Position numbers and translations under genes: made by a program. Shown one piece after another: positions 48,201 through 60,898 of a stretch of DNA of 64,000 nucleotides (position 1 is its first letter; the number at the start of each line of letters is the position of its first letter). Source of the stretch: Voacanga thouarsii (Eukaryota > Streptophyta > Magnoliopsida > Gentianales > Apocynaceae). The stretch covers positions 1,269,001 to 1,333,000 of the forward strand of contig JANUWF010001217.1 of the NCBI GenBank assembly GCA_026120185.1, given 5' to 3'. The notes under the pieces were generated by a model. That model was not told the DNA's origin and did no database searches. It saw only the letters and a program-made list of their open reading frames with translations.

Positions 48201-50075
48201 GGCTTAAATATCTTCTAATATGGCTGCATTTTTAGTCATATGTCTTGAGTGTCCACTATCCAAGAACCACTTTGTGAGACTCATTGTATCTGATGAATGT
48301 ACCTATACATAAGATGGGAGAGTAATTTTTGGTATTCATACCTTCTTGGGTCCACAGGGGTTAGTGATGGTTCTTTTAACTCTCCAATAAGTTTTTATTC
48401 CTAATTCAATACTTTTCCTAACATGACACTTAAATGCATTGTGTCCATTTTTACCATAATAAGTACAACATGTATAATTTACGTTTGGGGAGCTTGCTCT
48501 CACAAAATAAGACTTATATTTTTCTACTCTGTACACATTTCTATAGCCAAGACCACTTCTATTTCCAGCCATATGTTGCACTCCAAGAAATTTGTTCAAA
48601 TTGTTTTGTCCATTAGTGAATTTTTTAATATAAATAGTGAGATCATCAACTTTCTTTTTCATATCATCAAAATCACTAAGTATAATTTCAAGAGAGGAGA
48701 CTTTATCATACAAACATTTGTTCTCAAGTGTAGAACAGTTCAAAAAGGTAGAGATGATTTCTTTTTCAATATTTGAGCAGCAAATGGAGTCAAGTAAAAT
48801 TTTGTTCTCACTCATTAGCTTGTCATTTTCGCTTGATAAGGAATCGATTTTCATTTTCATTTCCTTGTTCCTTCTTGACAGCTTTTTGAGTTCATGGAAC
48901 ATATAAAAAAGAAGTTCATTTGGATCATCACTATTATCACAAGTAGAATCATGCAATTCAGCCACAAGGTTAGATGGGGAAGAATTTACCTTATCCTCCA
49001 CTGTCATGAAGCATATGTTAACTGTTTCATTTTCAGATTCTCTATTTTTTTCAGATTCAGAATCATTTTAATCCCAAATTCCCATCAGTCCTTTTCCTTT
49101 ATTTGTTTTCAAGTCCTTTCTTTTCTTTTTGAACATCTTGGCTTCTTCCTTTCTGACTATTGGGCAGTCAACAATGAAGTGTTCTGTACTTTTGCACTCA
49201 TAGCATTGAGGCTTGAAGGATGAAGTTTGTTCCTTCTTTTTTACGAACTTCTTACTTCTTTTGAAATTTTCTTTTGTGAATATCTTTTTGAATTTTCTAG
49301 CAACCACAACCACCTCTTCTGTATCCAATTCAGTTCTATATCACTATCAGATTGATTGCTATCGGGATCATCATCAACAGCTTTCAGGGTTGTTCCTCTT
49401 TTGCCTTTGTCACTGTCATCAAATTCTTGAAACCTTTTGAGTTTCATTTTGTGAATTAAAAGAGAGTCAATTAGCTTTTCAGTGGGTAAGATTTTCAAAT
49501 CATTTGATTCCTCCACAACCAGAGCTTTAGACTACCAACTTTTTGGCAAGGTATCAAGAATTTTTCTATTTTATTCACCAAGGGAATAACTTTTCCCATA
49601 AGCCTTAAATCCATTTGTAATATTTGTAAATTTAGTGAATATATCGGTTATACTCTCATTGGGGTTCATAGTTATGAATTAGAAGTCCAAACTTCGATTC
49701 CTTTACTTGATTTATCCTTTCATGGATGACTTCAAGCAATTTCCACATGCCATGGGTTGTATCACAGCCACTTATTCGGTTATATTCAGTGGCATCAAGG
49801 GCACAACATAGAATGTTCATAACTTCAAAATTCAATGTCATTTTAGCATTATCTTCAACATCATATTCGTCACTCTATTTGGGAACTATTTGACCTTCAA
49901 CATTTTTAGAAGGAACATATGGTCCTCTTTCAATCAAATTCCACAGTTCAAAATTAATTGAGCATACATCGATCTTCATGCGATTTTTCTAGAATGTATA
50001 ATTACTCCCAGTGAACAAGGGAGGTCTATTTGTCAAGGATCTCTCGATATAAGAAAGAGAGGAAGTATTTGTCAT
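45205..50075 (-). pseudogene. Gag-pol of the inner SIRE-like Copia, decayed
   Basis: ATG at 50075 opens MTNTSSLSYIERSLTNRPPL, a SIRE-type gag start, with TAG replacing Trp soon after (NYTF then stop). Then two zinc knuckles (CYECKSTEHFIVDC; the second has a Cys to Tyr change, CCTYYGKNGH), a coiled-coil-like stretch (about 48640-48900), protease (WFLDSGHSRHMT), integrase (YMNLFG with the first catalytic Asp now Asn; RSDNSRKF; QQNGVVERKS), RT (GTKWVFRNKF, YVDDIIF near 46140) and RNase H (NRPDIMFSVCLCAKFQ, and TSAINLTKNPVQHSRTKHI to the end). Many stops and shifts. Inactive. Confidence 0.9.
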
Positions 50076-50122
50076 AAATATCTTTTCTACAAGGCTGTTT
50101 AGCCGAAGAGATGTAGACCAAT

Positions 50123-50134
50123 GCTCTGATACCA
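50123..50134 (-). other. Primer-binding site of the inner Copia
   Basis: Minus strand TGGTATCAGAGC, exact match to the initiator tRNA-Met 3' end complement, two bases from the LTR. Confidence 0.92.
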
Positions 50135-50136
50135 AT

Positions 50137-51419
50137 TGAAAAACCTTAGAAGGGAGGAAGAAGGTTTTTAGCAAATTTAAACACTTTCCTGAAATTTGGT
50201 TTTTGAAATCCTCTTTTTGTTTTAAAGACAAATTGTGATGTATGAAGAATATGCGAAGTAGAACTTCGTGCAACTTTAAAAATCTATCTAGAATCTTAAA
50301 GAGACGTGTCAAGTGATGTACAATCAATACAGTAGTAAAAATGGGTTGGTGAAAGTCATAAAGATTTCTTTGAATAATTGAAACTTTGTGCAGAGAAGTT
50401 CAAAAACATTCAGAGATAAATGCAAGGAGGATGGATAAAAGATTTATAGTGGTTCGATTTTCAAAGATCTACAGCTACTATCGTAAGCTCACACTTAAGA
50501 ATTTTAAACCAGATCACTATAAACCTCACTCAAATCAATAGTGTTTGACTGCACCAATTACACAAAAGAATCACCACAATTGGTTTTACCTAAAACCTCT
50601 CAACCAATTACAAATCAAAGCTCACCCTAATTGGGGTTTACACCACAATCTTTATATGCAAAAGGGTTAGAGAAATAAGACAGAGATAGTTCACAATTTT
50701 GAGCAGATCTAGCACACTTGAGCACCTTTGGCTTTTTACTTTGGATGATTTGATTTCACAATGAAGCACGAAGAGAGATTTTATGTTTTGAGGGTATAAG
50801 AGTGTTTCTAAATAAGTTTGCACAAATTTTTTTACAGAAAATCATGTTTAAATGGCTTTTATAGAAGCAAAAATTGAAGCTCCAATGGCTAGTTAATAGC
50901 TAATTTTCTGTCAAGATCTTCAGTGTTTTGGATTCACGAAGTGGACGGGTGTGCGTCTAAAACATGTGTCCAAAATAGCACTATTCATTTAAAAGAGTGT
51001 TTTGAAAATTCTACATAATACTGGATGGATGTTTTGGATTCAGAGTTTCATCTAAAACACTTCTCCAGAATTTTTATAAAAGTCAGATTCGAAATATTGT
51101 CATTTGAAAAACTTTTATAAGTGCTTCAATGTAAAATAAAATTAACCCCAAGTAAAAAGATATAGGAATTACAGATAATACCTTGAAGAAAAAATTTCGA
51201 GTCTACAATTCTTCAAGAAGGTCTTCAATATGTGCAACCTCAGTTGATCATTCATCATTGCCCTTGAGTTGTGTGGATCATTCAATACTCTCAAGACCTT
51301 GAAGAGTGAAGGTCAACCATGTCATATCCAAAAATTTCTATTATATGTAAACACACACATTAGTCTACATCAAAATTTGTCATAAGTCAAAACATAAGAG
51401 AATGCCCTTCAGGCTAACA
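50137..51419 (-). repeat. 5' LTR of the inner Copia
   Basis: 1,283 bp, same borders as the other copy, next to the primer-binding site. Confidence 0.93.
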
Positions 51420-52374
51420 TATGCGATGATCACATAGATAATTATTTAGTGCCAGTGATAGAATCTCGTTATAGCAAATGTACAAGTATCTTTAGACTTG
51501 AGATCTCTAAAATACTTTGTTTGCTGAGCATTGTACTATGATTCTAATATTTGGAGTCAGATCGAGGGCTACCTATAAGACAAATATTGGGTATAATGTG
51601 AAGTAAAGGAAAGTAGTTGGGAAGGTCAATAAAGGATTAACCACTCCTAATAGTAGGAATAAATATCTCGAGGCCATTTGTAGGAATCATTACTCAAAAA
51701 GTCCTTGGCCAAGGTGATTATGTATTAGAAATAGTTCCAATTGATACAGATGATGAATAATGGATTTTGGGAACAAATACTAAAATATTCTATTTAGAAT
51801 TAACTAATATTTTGGAGGGAGTTGGCATTAATTTCATACTCTAAATTGAATAAGATATTGTATGATGAAAGGAGTTTATTGCAATGATGTTTTGCTTTGA
51901 AAGGTTCATATCAAGCCACTTGACTTTTTGAACTTTTGGATGATCATGGTATATTACTAGATACCATTCATGATCTGCTAAATATGGATCTATTAAATAA
52001 AAAAAATAAATTTTATCCTAATATTAATTCTAATTATTAAAAAGATTAATAATTATATTATGATAGAATTATTTTATATTAGCTGCCAATTGACTAAAAA
52101 ACCCAATCAGTCTTACACAATAGAGGAGTTGATACATAACATATTATTTGATAATATTATGAGATTAATTTGTGAGAAGAAATTATAATTTTGAGCAAAT
52201 TATAATTGTTATAATTAGTTGGTTGAAATTGTAATTATTTAAAAGGTATGTGATTGAATTATAAACCAATTATAATTCAAGTGGCCTAATTGCAATTATT
52301 GTAAACTCAAGCCTATAACAGTTAAAAGCTTTGTTAATTCCTAAAAAGTATAGGAACCTTTCGTGCATTCAGTG

Positions 52375-52416
<42 letters not shown>

Positions 52417-52837
52417 CGGATTTGTGAGGTTTTTCCCTGGAAAAACAAATTCCAATTTTTCCTTTAGGAAGAATCACCGCCTTTTCAAGAGAAAAAATAA
52501 AAAACAGATGCTTTCTTTCGTGTTTTCTTCGCAAATTAAATCCTTAGCGCTGCAAGAATTATACCCACTAACATCGCTTTCTTTGAGTCATTCTTGAATA
52601 CAATTCCTTGTATAGATTACTATCAGAGAGTTCCTATTCTTGGAATTTGGTGCTCGATTGGATCGATTTTGAAAGGGATTCGAGCAGAAGAAAAATTTTA
52701 AAAGTTACGTTTTCAAGGTAACTAATTTTTTCTTTCTTCTCCTAATCCATTTAATTACATGCGAGTGATCCTGTTGCGTAGATTTTGTTTTAATTTTCTG
52801 CTGCGTGTAAACTGATTTGCATGATCGAAATTCAACA
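51420..52837 (+). repeat. 3' LTR of the outer Copia, second part
   Basis: Resumes with the second tatgc (51420-51424) and runs parallel to 33576-34979 to ttcaaca. Carries a GT repeat at 52376-52415 at the place where the 5' LTR has its TATG repeat. Confidence 0.92.
52376..52415. repeat. (GT)n microsatellite in the 3' LTR
   Basis: About twenty GT units just before ggcggatttgtgagg, homologous in position to 34517-34550. Reading it as protein gives a meaningless Cys/Val run. Confidence 0.93.
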
Positions 52838-54721
52838 TTCTGACATTCTATAATAGACATACACACATTGGAAGATCACACTATTCATAAGGCAAATGAC
52901 TATGTTGTAGACAAATATCTATATACATCTATCTAGCTATCATTCTTTGTCATCTCTTCTATTGCCCTTGTTTTTATTTTCAAACAAAGGCTTCTTTCTA
53001 TTCAAATTTCCTTTCTTCATCATACCAACTATTGCTTGATCTGCATCAATGAATCCTAATATGTAAAAGTAAAAAAGATGTTCTCAGTTTTTGAAGTGTT
53101 TATCAGATAGTAGCATTTAAGATTTTCGAATATGCTTACCGCAACCACCATTTTTTTCTTCTTCTTATCTTGTGTAGGAGTTTCAATTTGATCTAGATTT
53201 ACTGATTACACTATGTCCTCCTCATTGTGTATGTCCTATAATTTTGTAAACGACTATTTAATTGAGCATATATAACATTTTCCCTTTATTTCAATCTTAA
53301 GAGTAATAAAATTATGAAAATAATGTACTATACCTTTCGTTTTTCTTCACCTGTATCAACAATGTCTGATGTTTGATACGTTCAATAAATAGTGAAGCAT
53401 TCTCTGGGAGTTCCTCGACTTTGTTCATTGAATTTCACTTGAAAAATATATTCTTTTCCTATTAAATTTTTCAGAGGTGCAGGAACTGCATCATTTATAC
53501 CTTCTGAATAATTAAATAAAACGTGAAACTAAGTTAATGATATTGAAGGCATTAATTTTGCTATTGATATTAATGACCTTAGAACTTTCTTCTGCTATTT
53601 TTTGTGCCAATTGTTTAGCTTGCATGTGAACAATTTTTCTCAATTTCTCTATCAAAGAACACAAAGCATCCATGTCCTATAGTATCATCAACTATTACTT
53701 CAATGCGGTATCTGTTTGACAATATATTTGGAAGATGTTAATATTATTTTCCATACACATATGTAACAATTTAGAGGTAGCATTACCTTATTTTTGGATA
53801 TTCCTCTATTCTGCCGCATATTTTACAGCCCAACTGTTTGCCTAGTACTTACAATTTTTTGCTACATTTACTACATGAACTGTATCTCTAACTATTGAAT
53901 GTGTCAATATCAAGCAAAATAATACTAGACTAATATACTTTAGCCTGTTGTTTCATATAATGCAACTAATTCAGTGTAGATTTTTAGAACTAAAGAGATG
54001 TGCAATAATTGTGCATTAGTTAATTGATCTCACCAAGTCCTTTCCATTACAAACCCTGTCCCCAAGTTGACCTAATATTCGCCTCTTTTTTTCATAATTC
54101 TTCCTTGTCAGTATAATGGATGGAAGCTTGATTTTAGTTGGATTTTGTACTATCCTCATTGCTTCACACCTGATGAAGTAGTTAATAAGTTATCATTGAT
54201 CTATGCAAATATTATTCAAAAGTGTATTCATAAAATTGCATTTGCCTTACCTTTTTTTAAAGTTTTCTGTTTCAACTATCTGCAAATTGACATAAATGTT
54301 TGTCACACTACTACTTGATAATGAGGCAGATCCATTTTCATCTTTGATAATCATAGATATGAAAATAGCAACTTGCATATGCTCACTGCTCATGATATTG
54401 TTCCTCTGAATGATATCCGTAACTGCTCCTCATAAAGTCACATGTAACTATCTTCCATTGATCCAAATAGCAATTTGACTTTTAGTAGAAAAGATTAGAT
54501 AAAATATGATTGAATTATTAGCCATATTGTTGTTTCACTTATGGTCTTTGATAGCAACTGACTACAATTTTACATGATGGCTCATTCTATATCTCTCTTC
54601 AACATTTGACATTGTTGTTATCATCCCAATGACATCTGTGAATTCATAAGTAACAGTGAAATTAATATTTAACTATTTAATATGAGCAATAATAGGCATG
54701 TTGTTGATATGATGGGATTAC

Positions 54722-55670
54722 GATTTTTCATTTGCAAATAAATGCATATGGAAACTGACAAGTAAAAGGATTGAATCTACTTGTAGTGTAACAGAAAATG
54801 CCTGCAAAGAAAAGTCTCAACATTTTTGCATGGGGAAACCAAGTAATTAAAATCAGAAATGATCATAGTATTCTTGTTATGTTATGGTTAATATTATTCA
54901 TTGGCAAATAATTGCATATGGAAACTGAGAGTTATCAAAGCTGAATCTACAAGGAATCTTTAGCGAAAATGTCTGGCCAGCAAAATATCACAAAACCTAC
55001 TGCAGGTTCATGTATTGGGAAAGCTACTAACACAGTTAAGACATGGATAAAATGCACTAAACTCTTACTCATATTCCAAAATTTGCCAAAATTGATGAGT
55101 TAAATACAACAATTTATCATATTAGGATTCTAAAGTGATAGTACGCATGCTGCAACAAATAGAGGAACAAAATCATCTTCTATAGTTAGAAACCATGCAT
55201 AGTCAATTCCATCAATCCATCCAAGAGGAATAAGAAGGCATAGTTGAAATATACACATCATTGCTATAGTCTAAATCAAGTACATTCAGCAATGCTTGAA
55301 ATCTATGGAAAGTAAAACTTTTAACCAAATGGACAAAAAGGCAACTTTTGGGTTTTCAGTAGGAGGGGGAAAAATTTATGATATCCCATTTCAGGATACT
55401 TTTTACAAGTAATCTAACAGAAATCTTAATAGAACATATCTGCAATAAACATATATGAAAATTAAATCAAGGTTCTTGTATTGGGAAACTAAGTATTGGA
55501 AATCATAAATCATCATAATATTCTTCATACGATGCTATTAATATTATTAATTGGCAAATTAGTGCATATGGAAAATGAGAGTTAAAAAGATTGAATCTGC
55601 CAAAAATATTAACACAACAAATCTTCCAAGAACAATATCAGCAAACGAATGAAAGGTTCCTCTATTGCGA
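54722..55670. repeat. Direct repeats in the large RPA-like intron
   Basis: A unit with gcatatggaaa(c/a)tga, gaatct(a/g)c and ggaaac(c/t)aagta recurs near 54728-54850, 54850-54990 and 55475-55680. Unit about 150-200 bp, copies diverged. No coding content. Confidence 0.65.
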
Positions 55671-56510
55671 AAGTAACTAAGACAATTACGATAACCTATT
55701 GGCTTACACATATATTTGATTGGGTGTATTGTAAAATTTGATTATTGTTGTATCTTTTGGGTCTAAATTGGAACTTTTGTTTGGAAAATATTTTCCTTTT
55801 CTGGACTGCCTGAGTTAATTTTGGACCTAAAAGAATTCTTAAATTAGAAAATTGAAATTAAAAAATTGCAACCAATCCCACTCAAAATCATATATTGTCA
55901 AACATAGGGAAAATAGTTTGAAAATAAGGGGAAGCTATCAGTAGCATCCATTTGGAGTCAAAGCTCTGATCACTTTTGCCTTTGTTTTGGATATGTGTGG
56001 AAAATGAGGCATACAACGATTCTTCTCAGATTTTCTAGAAAAGAGAGAGACTGCCATATAAGAACACAATTACTCATCAAGGGGAGAAAAAATGGTAAAA
56101 ATAGCTCCTATAACACATGTTTGGCACATGACTTACGAAGGTTTCATTTGCCATTGTAGGATTTTGCATGTCTTTAAAAATCAAGCAAATTCCTTTTGAA
56201 GGGAATCATATTATAAAGATTGATCATAAAAAAAAAATGAATAATTTTCAAACAATGGACTAAACTGTCCTCTAAAAAATCCAGACTCATGCATCAACTA
56301 CCTATACAATTAATGCAAAAGTCCCATAAGTATCATTAATTTTCATTTCATGAATTTGGCATTCAAAACTTCCTTCAATCGGGAAACCAAACACCCAACA
56401 TAGTGGTTCAAAAAAGTAGTAATCTTTCAAATATGGAAATGAAGTATTGAAAAATCTTGTGTTTTAGTTTCTATTTCAGCATTTATACCTTACTCTAGAA
56501 TTGCCCAGCT

Positions 56511-58750
56511 TTTTTTTTTTTTTTTTAATTGAAGTTGAGGGCTAGGCCCCGACCAATTTATTAACAGGAGAAAGGATACATGGAGGGAGGCATTGAAATA
56601 GGCCCCCTAACAGAGCGTACAATTTGAGATCTTATATTAGGAATCCTTCTACTATTTAATAGACAAAACCCTTTGATTCGCTTGGGAAGATCATTAAAAA
56701 GAAAGAAATACTAAGAGTAACCAAGAACGCAAGCTATATTGGCTAAAGCATCCGCCACTGGGTTCGCCTGTCTATAGATGTGCATGAACTCGATAGAGTG
56801 TAAGGAACTACATAACCATTGAGCCTGACGGTGCATTTGGTGAATCGGCCCCGTTATCTCCATAGGTGATATGAGGTGCTGTAAAGTTGTTGCTGAATCA
56901 GATTGAAGTAGAATGTCCATAAAGCCATATTGTCGAGCCATTTTCAGACCTTCACAAATAGCCAAAAGCTCGGCTCTTCGATGGTCCCCAGAACTAATAT
57001 GCCTGGAAAATGCCATGAGAAAATCCCCCTTCTTGTTTCTAATGATACTCCCAACTCCTGAAAGCCCGGAGCCCTTAGCTGCCCCATCAACATTTACCAC
57101 TATAGCTGCATCTCTAGAAGACCAGCATACTGGTATATGACGAATTTGCGGCCCAAAGCACTGCTGATCTGGAACCCATAGAGGTCAGCTATGTAGCGAA
57201 AAGTATGGTGTAGCAGGAAAGCTGTTGTTGAAAGTTTTACAAAAGTCAGAATATTACACCACAGATGAGCTGTTGAGATAGAGTATGCATCATACCTAGC
57301 CTTATTCCTACCTTTCCAAACTTCCCACAAATAAGCAGCCAAGAATATGCGAGAAAAAGATTTGTATCGTAAGGCATCCAACCACCACAACCGCCAAAAA
57401 CCACTGAAGGAAATATAGCCTGAGTAGGGAATACCACTATGTATAGAAGGAAGGATAGCCGTCCATAAGTTTTTAACAACTGCACAGTCCACAAAGACAT
57501 GCCATAAATTTTTCATAGCTTCATTACAGAGACTACATTTGGAACATAATTGAACCCCTAGACGCCGCAACTTATCATCAAAAGCCAGAAAGTTATTGAG
57601 AAGACGCCATAGGAAAAATCGAACATTAGATTGAACCCCTAGTTTCCATATGTCCTCTTTTATCTTGCAGGCTGATTTATGCTTTCTAATTATCCCCCAA
57701 GCTGAAGATAAGGAGAAATCCTCTGATGAAGAAGGCTTCCAAAGCATAACATCTTAAGTTTCGTGTTGGAAAGGAGGCTGGATTTTGAGGATACTATACA
57801 CCAGGTGATCATTAAGCAGCTGCATTATCTTTCGAGCATTGCAAAAGCCATTGGATAGACAATCCTTGACTGTAATTTTTGGCATGCAAATGCAGGAATT
57901 GCTAGCAGCAAGGCTACCATCTCCGGACCAATTATCATACCAAAAGGATGCACTGCCAGATTTAAGAAAGAAAGCAATGTGAGAGTCCGCAAGCTTTGAA
58001 ACCAAAAGAATACGTTTCCAAACCATTGACGACTGATAAGACGGCTCAAGCAATGTTGGATGGACATTTGCGGCATTATATTTACTCCATAGAAACTGAG
58101 ACCACAAGGTATCCCTTTCACAAAATTTCCACCATAGTTTGAGAGCAAAAGCATGACTTACTCCCTCCAAGGATCTGAAGTTAAGCCCATTCTCTTCCTT
58201 AGGAAAACATAATGAGCGCCAGCTCATTCAGTGACGTTTTTCCCCATGAACTGAGCTCCCCCATAGGAAACTGGCCAAGTGTCTCTCAATGTCCCAGAAC
58301 ACTGACTTAGGAGGGTTGATGACTTGCAAGAGATGCAGTGGAATAGAGGCTAATACCGATTGAACAAGCTGTATCTGGCCTGCTTTAGAAATGTTTTTGT
58401 ATTTCCACCCTTGTAGCTTTTTTTTTAACCTTGTCAATTAAAGGTTGGAAAAATATCTTCCTCCTTTTGCCTTTGAACATAGGACAACCAAAGTAGCTGA
58501 AAGGTTGAGATAATCTTGAGAAACCTAATATTCTATGCACTAAAGTAACTTTTTGTGAAGAGGCCTTGTCTGAAATAACAAAAGAGCTCTTGGCATCATT
58601 AATAAGCTGTCCCGAGCATTTATGATAGCCCAAGAGAATGACTTTCATCAATGTAAGAGCTTTCTTTGAAGCAGTGGAATTGCCCAACTTATATATATGA
58701 AACTTTTTTAGAGAAATAAGGACAAATTGATGCATCCAAAAGAGCATAGA
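56511..58750 (-). mobile_element. 5'-truncated L1-type LINE in the RPA-like intron
   Basis: Non-LTR retrotransposon 3' part: end of RT, zf-RVT, RNase H, 3' UTR and a poly(A) tail (T run 56511-56526). It starts abruptly at about 58750, as is usual for incomplete reverse transcription. No clear target duplication was found beside the tail. Confidence 0.88.
56711..58747 (-). pseudogene. LINE ORF2 C-terminal part: RT end, zf-RVT, RNase H
   Basis: 58747-58440 encodes late RT (FGCPMFKGKRRKIFFQPLID). After a frameshift, 58437-57103 gives LQGWKYKNISKAGQIQLVQS, WRSLCFPKEENGLNFRSLE and the zinc-binding domain (CSKCSLCNEAMKNLWHVFVDC), with stops at 58228 (Trp to TGA) and 57754. After another shift near 57150, RNase H follows: NVDGAAKGSGLSGVG, RAELLAICEGLKMA, LQSDSATTL, RQANPVADALA, with the catalytic Asp, Glu and Asp visible, ending at TAA 56711. 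Dead copy. Confidence 0.9.
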
Positions 58751-59489
58751 AACTTTATTTTACCATTTGTACTACCTATTATAGGACAAATTCGCATCTC
58801 TAAAGAGTTAAAGTATGTAGTAGACGTTAAAGGCAATCATCCGAAATGTTTTCAACCTACCAAGACCCAAGATTTCAACTAAACAGAGAAAAAGGCAGCA
58901 TTTCAGTTTTCAAAAGTAGGAGAAAAATTCATGTATCTTATTTGACAATCCTGAAATCCAAATAAGAGGGTATTTAGCAAAAAATGTAAAAATTATTGTA
59001 TCCAATTTGACAATCCAAAAATCCAAATCAACAAACGTGAAACTTTGTACAGATGATGATGACTACAATCCAAAAAACGTGGGAAGTTGTGACAAACATT
59101 TCACCATTTAAACCACTCCCCCAAAAGCATTCCAATTTTTCGAAAAAACCCAAATATCTCTCCTAATCTCAATTTTATGGCCAATCCACGGGATGATAGA
59201 CCCCCACCCGATTACTCTACCTAATAGTAGTAAATTTTTTGATGCCGTCTAATAAGGAACTTTGGCACATCATTAGATGATTTTAAAAGATCGGAGTTTT
59301 GGGAGTCAAGTAGGGTTTTAGAACTGAATCATGAGGAGAATGAAGGTGAAGGATGCGAAGGTTACATCTTCTCTCCAAGATCGATAATGATTGAGATGAT
59401 ATGTTATTACTCGCCTAACAGGTTCAGTAAGTGCCAGACCCACTACGATTTTAGAAATAGACTAAAACAGAAGTTTTATTGTACCTTAC
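58751..59489. other. Intron sequence right of the LINE
   Basis: No coding pattern. Remainder of the large RPA-like intron, ending at the donor of the 59490-59700 exon. Confidence 0.55.
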
Positions 59490-60800
59490 CAACTAACACA
59501 GTGATATTTCTAGTGCGTGATGGAACCTCTTCAATAGGAAGTAAATGAAATTTGTATCTAGGAATATTGGGCAGGTTATCTTCAACTTCTTCTATGTAAG
59601 TACTACCATCGATCAAGATTTGCAACTCCTCACTTAATATCTTATAATTTGATTTGGCCATTTGAAGTGAAATTTTTTTCATTATATAGAACTTTCCTTC
59701 CTAAATATGAAAATATGGTATGAATTACACAATGCTTCATATTTTCCTGCAAGAAACCAAAGCCACATAAAAAATAATAGTTTTAGAAACTTTTCAAATA
59801 ATTAGAAATTCAAAACTTTTAAAAAAAACTAACAAACAAAATCTTTTGTAGTCAACTAAATTTTTACAATTTTACTTTTTCATCCACAACCAAAAAATCA
59901 CTAATGATTACTTCTTTTGGTTTTTGTGCATTGTATGTCTTCCATAATCTCAAAATTTTGAAACATACGTGCTTTTGCTATTTTCTTTTAGATAGTTCAT
60001 TCAAGAAAACATAGTCCAACCTCTGTCATCCCATTGTACAATTATTCACCAACAATCTGGAATAGGGCCTGTGTTCTGGCAGAGATGTTGGAGGCAATTT
60101 TTAAGGAACTTCTGAGGTGTTGCAGATGCAATGTATGAAGCTTCGTAATGTATAAAGCTTAATCATTAAGATAAATATTTAATAAGAAAAAGTATCAAAG
60201 TTACACATAAATGGGAGAAGTATTTGGGTTGCACATTAACTGCTTTTAATTTAGATACCGTGCATCTAAATCATTTGAATCCAATTAAGTCAAATGACTT
60301 TTCATTTAAAAAAAAAATCTAATTTGATTCAGAAAATTATTAATTTACAGATAAATCAACTCAGCAAAAAATTAAGTCAGATAACCTTTCATTTTTTGAC
60401 CAAAACAATTAATTTGATAAACTTCTGAATCTAATTAAGTCAGATGACCTTTCACTTTTTAAAAAGAAATAAAGTAGTTTAATTAGATTAAGAGAAGTAT
60501 TAATTTGCATATAAATCAAGTCAATAGATAAATTAAGTCAACTGGCCTTTATTTAAAAAAAAATGTAATGTAAATTCAATAGAATCAACACATAAATTCA
60601 GTCAGTTGATCATTATTTTTTATAAAAAAATGTAATGTGAATTCAACAAAATCAACACATAAATTCAGTCAAATGACATTCTTTTTTTGAAACATAGAAA
60701 GTGAATTGAAGATGTCACGTGACTCTAAGGGATAATGACACTTGTCACAATAAGAGCTACGAAAAGTGCTACATGTCACAACAGAAGTCTTTCACAATTC

Positions 60801-60805
<5 letters not shown>

Positions 60806-60897
<92 letters not shown>
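60806..60897. repeat. (TA)n(TG)n compound microsatellite
   Basis: About 13 TA units then about 32 TG units, at the presumed right border of the Helitron-like element. The Cys/Val reading frame over it is not a gene. Confidence 0.95.

Positions 60898-60898
<1 letters not shown>

Larger units (their letters stand above)
40490..51419 (-). mobile_element. SIRE-like Copia nested in the outer 3' LTR
   Basis: 10,930 bp, minus strand, TG...CA borders, perfect 5-bp duplication tatgc (40485-40489 and 51420-51424). LTRs at 40490-41755 and 50137-51419, exact tRNA-Met primer site, gag with two CCHC knuckles, pol, and an extra ORF between pol and the 3' LTR. The large size, gag start and extra 3' ORF fit the SIRE/Maximus lineage; the lineage call is from gag style and layout only. 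Confidence 0.92.
33187..52837 (+). mobile_element. Copia LTR retrotransposon, host of a second Copia
   Basis: LTRs at 33187-34979 and, split, 40096-40489 plus 51420-52837. A perfect 5-bp duplication, ttctg, flanks it (33182-33186 and 52838-52842). Primer site after the 5' LTR, gag-pol relic on the plus strand, then the polypurine-like taggaga before the 3' LTR. Without its insert it is about 8.7 kb. It lies about 100 bp beyond the stop codon of the RPA-like gene. Confidence 0.93.
52940..59700 (-). pseudogene. RPA70-like single-strand DNA-binding protein, multi-exon
   Basis: Relative of the large subunit of replication protein A, here of the kind found in plant Helitrons. Exons (right to left): 59700-59490 (EGKFYIMKK, NIPRYKFHLLPIEEVPSR), 54635-about 54545, 54478-54251 (SLSSSSVTNIYVNLQIVE, an OB fold), 54169-54034, about 53930-53787 (zinc ribbon CSKCSKK and GCKICGRIEEYPKIR), 53711-53578 (YRIEVIVDDTIGHGC), 53503-53334 (LKNLIGKEYIFQVKFNE), about 53237-53135, and a last Lys-rich exon ending at 52940. 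Donor gtaagg at 59489 and acceptor at 54636 rejoin as ITVLV-DVIGM. Stops fit Trp or Gln losses (for example VTL then stop then GAV; NS then stop then RYSS), and one shift follows DREIEK. The first exon was not found. Confidence 0.82.
31589..60830 (-). mobile_element. Helitron-like element with RPA gene, heavily invaded
   Basis: On the minus strand the left end has the Helitron 3' signature: a hairpin (CTCGTGCaacaTACGGGC) then CTTAATCTAGT, that is CTAG plus T, at 31588-31616. Genes on the same strand include an RPA70-like gene, common in plant Helitrons. The right (5') border is put near 60.8 kb because the sequence there (minus: ATAAGAATTGTGAAAGACTT) matches the sequence abutting the 3' end at 31.58 kb. 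Without the Copia nest (19.65 kb) and LINE (2.2 kb) it would be about 7.3 kb. No Rep-helicase was recognised, so it is either non-autonomous or reduced. The borders are inferred. Confidence 0.5.
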
